From Streptomyces sp. V2I9 (GTDB taxonomy: Bacteria > Actinomycetota > Actinomycetes > Streptomycetales > Streptomycetaceae): a stretch of DNA of 64,000 bases. Numbering within the stretch: the stretch's first letter is position 1; each line of letters starts with the position of its first letter. The translations under genes and the position numbers were made by a program. The stretch is taken from the NCBI RefSeq assembly GCF_030817475.1, contig NZ_JAUSZJ010000002.1, positions 4,168,626-4,232,625 of the forward strand, given 5' to 3'. Positions 61,756-64,000 of this stretch are shown here, piece by piece. The notes beneath the pieces are model-generated. The model saw nothing but the letters and a program-made list of their open reading frames with translations. It was not told the origin of the DNA and ran no database searches.

Positions 61756-62447
61756 CCGAGAACACCGAAGCCACCGGGGGCCCGGAGCGACGGGTACGGG
61801 TCGTGCTCGTCGACGACCACCGGATGTTCCGCACCGGGGTGCAGGCGGAGATCGGCCGCACCGAGGAGACCGGCGTCGAGGTGGTCGGCGAGGCCGCCGA
61901 CGTCGACCAGGCGGTCACCGTCATCACGGCGACCCGCCCCGAGGTCGTCCTCCTCGACGTCCATCTGCCGGGCGGTGGCGGCGTCGAGGTGCTGCGCCGC
62001 TGCGCCCCGCTGATGGGCACGGTCGAGGACCCGGTCCGCTTCCTCGCGCTCTCCGTGTCGGATGCGGCCGAGGACGTCATCGGCGTCATCCGGGGCGGGG
62101 CACGCGGCTATGTCACCAAGACGATCACCGGCACCGACCTGGTCGACTCGATCTTCCGGGTCCAGGAGGGCGACGCGGTCTTCTCGCCCCGCCTGGCCGG
62201 GTTCGTGCTGGACGCCTTCGCCTCCACGGACGCCCCGCCGGTCGACGAGGACCTGGACCGCCTCACCCAGCGCGAGCGCGAGGTGCTGCGGCTGATCGCG
62301 CGCGGCTACGCGTACAAGGAGATCGCCAAGCAGCTGTTCATCTCGGTGAAGACGGTCGAGTCGCACGTCTCGGCGGTGCTGAGGAAGCTCCAGCTCTCCA
62401 ACCGGCACGAGCTGACGCGTTGGGCGACGGCCCGCCGGCTGGTCTGA
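61752..62447 (+). CDS. NarL-family response regulator (EsrR-like)
   Basis: 231 residues, starting within the kinase stop codon (ATGA). Receiver: acidic pair D21-D22 in 'VVLVDDHRMFRTG', phosphosite D69 in 'VVLLDVHLPG', and conserved Lys in 'RGYVTKTIT'. LuxR-type helix-turn-helix: 'LTQREREVLRLIARGYAYKE', 'LFISVKTVESHVSAVLRKLQ'. Expected to regulate envelope-stress genes, possibly including the divergent PspC gene through the intergenic repeats. Confidence 0.95.
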   Translation: MTENTEATGGPERRVRVVLVDDHRMFRTGVQAEIGRTEETGVEVVGEAADVDQAVTVITATRPEVVLLDVHLPGGGGVEVLRRCAPLMGTVEDPVRFLALSVSDAAEDVIGVIRGGARGYVTKTITGTDLVDSIFRVQEGDAVFSPRLAGFVLDAFASTDAPPVDEDLDRLTQREREVLRLIARGYAYKEIAKQLFISVKTVESHVSAVLRKLQLSNRHELTRWATARRLV

Positions 62448-62475
62448 GCCGGGCGCGCCGGACGCGGTCTCCGGC

Positions 62476-62565
62476 GGGCCCGCGCTCCGTTCCGGAGTCC
62501 GAGGTGGGCCCGCGCTCCGTTCCGGAGTCCGAGGTGGGCCCGCGACCGGCTCCGGGGCTCAGGCG
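62476..62565. repeat. 30-bp tandem repeat at the RR/GNAT convergence
   Basis: Two perfect copies at 62476-62505 and 62506-62535 (unit GGGCCCGCGCTCCGTTCCGG plus ten bases), then a degenerate third copy reaching 62565 that runs into the 3' end of the GNAT gene. Each unit holds TCCGTTCCGGA-type pairing and GGGCCC, but I see no strong terminator stem. Confidence 0.85.
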
Positions 62566-63332
62566 GGCCCCGGCTCCGGGACCAGCGAGATGTTGAGCTT
62601 CTCCCCGATCCGGCGGTAGCCGATGCCCGCGTAGACGCGTTCGACGTCCGGGCCGCCCGGTTCCAGCCAGACCGTCCGGCAGCCCTGGTCGAAGGCCCGT
62701 TGCGTCAGCCAGGCGGAGAGCGCCGCCCCGATGCCCCGGCGGCGGAAGCGGGCGGCGACGGCGAGCCCGGCCAGTTCGCTCAGCCCGTCGATCGCGGGCG
62801 AGCAGCCCCCGGCCCCGGCGGGCGCGCCGTCGAGGACGGCCAGGGCGGCCACCCCGTCCCCGGCGGCCGCGTCGCGCAGCCACTGGGCCATACCGGCTTC
62901 GGGCTCGCCCTCACCGCCGAAGCCCTGGTGCTGGACGCGGGCGGCGTCGGTGAACTCCGCCCCGGTGACCGGCGTGGCGATGCGGAGGCCGTCGACCGGG
63001 TTCGGCGTCCGGAGGTCGTCAGGGGCGCAGGCGAGCAGCGGGGCCCGGTTCTCCACGGTGAAGCCGGCGGCCAGCAGGGCCGGTTCGACGGCCGGGGCCC
63101 AGGCCGGCAGGAACTCCAGGCGGGGGAGCCGCCCGTGCTTTCCGAACGCGTCGACCAGCGCCGCCACGTCGTCCACCGTGGGTTCCGCGCCCCGGTCGGG
63201 GATGGCGTAGTTGGCGTACTTCAGCTCCCATCCGGGGTCGTGCCGGACGGTGAACGGGCCCACCCGGTAGGAGGACGGGGAGCGCAGCGCGAGCGCACGG
63301 GCGTAGTCCTGGACGGCGTTCGCCGGCATCAT
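62559..63332 (-). CDS. GNAT family N-acetyltransferase
   Basis: 257 residues. The GNAT core is C-terminal: 'LSELAGLAVAARFRRRGIGA' (acetyl-CoA motif RRRGIGAA), 'GCRTVWLEPGGPDVERVYAG' and 'IGYRRIGEKLNISLV'. The N-terminal half ('PGWELKYANYAIPDRGAEPT') looks like a degenerate second GNAT-like lobe common in Streptomyces. Substrate unknown. Convergent with the response regulator gene; starts at ATG 63332 or 63329, 42 bp downstream of the NlpC/P60 gene. Confidence 0.9.
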   Translation of the reverse strand: MMPANAVQDYARALALRSPSSYRVGPFTVRHDPGWELKYANYAIPDRGAEPTVDDVAALVDAFGKHGRLPRLEFLPAWAPAVEPALLAAGFTVENRAPLLACAPDDLRTPNPVDGLRIATPVTGAEFTDAARVQHQGFGGEGEPEAGMAQWLRDAAAGDGVAALAVLDGAPAGAGGCSPAIDGLSELAGLAVAARFRRRGIGAALSAWLTQRAFDQGCRTVWLEPGGPDVERVYAGIGYRRIGEKLNISLVPEPGPA

Positions 63333-63374
63333 ACGGGAGTTCCTTCGGCGGGAGGTCGGGACCTGCGCGGCGGA

Positions 63375-64000
63375 CTATGCCACGCGGGTCGCTCCCGCGA
63401 AAGGCATGTCATCGACGGGCGCGATCCGGACCGGCGCTCCGGGGCGCGGGGCGTGGATCATCTGGCCGCCGCCGATGTAGAGGCCGACATGGCTGATCCC
63501 GGAGTAGAAGAAGACCAGGTCGCCGGGGGCCAGTTGGGAGCGCGGGACGCGCTGCCCGGCGTTGATCTGGGTGTAGGTGGTGCGCGGCAGGCTGACGCCG
63601 GCCGCCTTCCATGCCGCCTGGGTCAGGCCGGAGCAGTCGAAGGCGTTCGGGCCGGTCGCGCCCCAGACGTACGGTTTGCCGATCGCGCCGTGTGCGAAGG
63701 CGATGGCCTGCCCCGCACGGGAGTTCGGGGCGGCGACCGGGCCGCCGCGGTCGGCGGAACGGTCGGCGTGGGCGGGGCCGCCGCCGTGCCGGGCGTCGGC
63801 GGAGCGTTCGTAGGCGGCGCGCTGCTCGGCGGTCAGGGTGTCCAGCAGCTTCCGGGCGTCGGCCAGTTTGGTGCGGATCGCGGTGCGGTGCTCACGCAGT
63901 TCGGCACGGCGGGCGGCCAGGCGCTCGCTCTCCCGGTCGGCGCGGGCCTTGACCCGGGTGATCTGGGAGACCTGCCGCTTGATGCTCCGCAGCAGCCCGT
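63375..64000 (-). CDS. NlpC/P60 peptidoglycan endopeptidase, C-terminal part (cut by window edge)
   Basis: The stop is TAG at 63375-63377 and the frame is open to the right edge (about 208 residues seen). An N-terminal coiled coil ('SIKRQVSQITRVKARADRES', 'LREHRTAIRTKLADARKLLD') is joined by an Arg/Gly linker to a C40 catalytic domain. The latter has 'AIGKPYVWGATGPNAFDCSG' (catalytic Cys), 'GDLVFFYSGISHVGLYIGGG' (catalytic His) and 'MIHAPRPGAPV'. This is the RipA-like architecture of secreted D-Glu-mDAP hydrolases. The signal peptide lies beyond the window. Confidence 0.92.
   Translation of the reverse strand, partial: GLLRSIKRQVSQITRVKARADRESERLAARRAELREHRTAIRTKLADARKLLDTLTAEQRAAYERSADARHGGGPAHADRSADRGGPVAAPNSRAGQAIAFAHGAIGKPYVWGATGPNAFDCSGLTQAAWKAAGVSLPRTTYTQINAGQRVPRSQLAPGDLVFFYSGISHVGLYIGGGQMIHAPRPGAPVRIAPVDDMPFAGATRVA

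Overview
The window is about 64 kb of chromosome from a Streptomyces or a very close relative. Evidence is the very high GC content with strong G/C at third codon positions, many GTG starts and GTGA/ATGA overlaps, and a gene order that matches the conserved Streptomyces core: glmS-acpS-nnr-alr-tsaE-tsaB-rimI-tsaD, groES-groEL1, whiD<>bldM-shbA-guaB-guaB3, glpD, a cluster of receptor Ser/Thr kinases, and guaA. I see no phage, insertion sequence, CRISPR array, tRNA/rRNA gene or secondary-metabolite cluster. The window is cut inside a gene at both ends.

Layout. 1-2.6 kb: the N-terminal part of an AraC-type regulator, a secreted M14 zinc carboxypeptidase and two minisatellite-like repeats. 2.6-13.9 kb: cell-wall precursor and tRNA-modification genes. 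glmS makes GlcN-6-P, acpS loads acyl carriers, nnr repairs NAD(P)HX but is broken here by a frameshift, alr makes D-Ala, and tsaE/tsaB/tsaD make t6A. Between tsaE and tsaB lie a small ORF under an iron-box-like dyad and a convergent L,D-transpeptidase-like gene that lacks the catalytic Cys. 13.9-18.4 kb: assorted small metabolic, membrane and cell-surface genes. 18.4-20.7 kb: groES-groEL1 behind two CIRCE operators. 20.7-26.6 kb: an SDR, a multicopper oxidase, a beta-propeller protein, a MOSC protein and a LysR regulator.

26.7-34.1 kb is the developmental and purine block. whiD and bldM diverge from an AT-rich regulatory region with a BldN-like promoter and a BldD-like palindrome. They are followed by the ECF sigma gene shbA/sigD, guaB and guaB3. 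Two membrane/sugar genes run the other way. 34.3-45.9 kb carries glpD and four consecutive receptor-kinase-type genes. Each has a cytoplasmic kinase domain, one transmembrane helix and an extracellular domain of similar layout. The second is a pseudokinase whose lobes are separated by nearly 500 disordered residues.

46-64 kb: a succinate-semialdehyde-type dehydrogenase and a GMC oxidoreductase in tandem, a secreted LAXTG protein, a chorismate mutase gene behind what looks like a Phe/Tyr attenuation leader, guaA, a Uma2-like remnant, a methyltransferase, a class II aldolase and membrane proteins. A divergent three-gene envelope-stress module follows (PspC membrane protein <> PspC histidine kinase + NarL response regulator), then a GNAT and a truncated NlpC/P60 endopeptidase.

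The most interesting item is the chorismate-mutase leader at 52582-52740: a leaderless 23-codon peptide with a FVFTY core using TTT and TAT codons, followed by a terminator hairpin and a complementary anti-terminator segment. Next are the split pseudokinase, the iron-box micro-ORF, and several enzymes whose catalytic Cys is missing.
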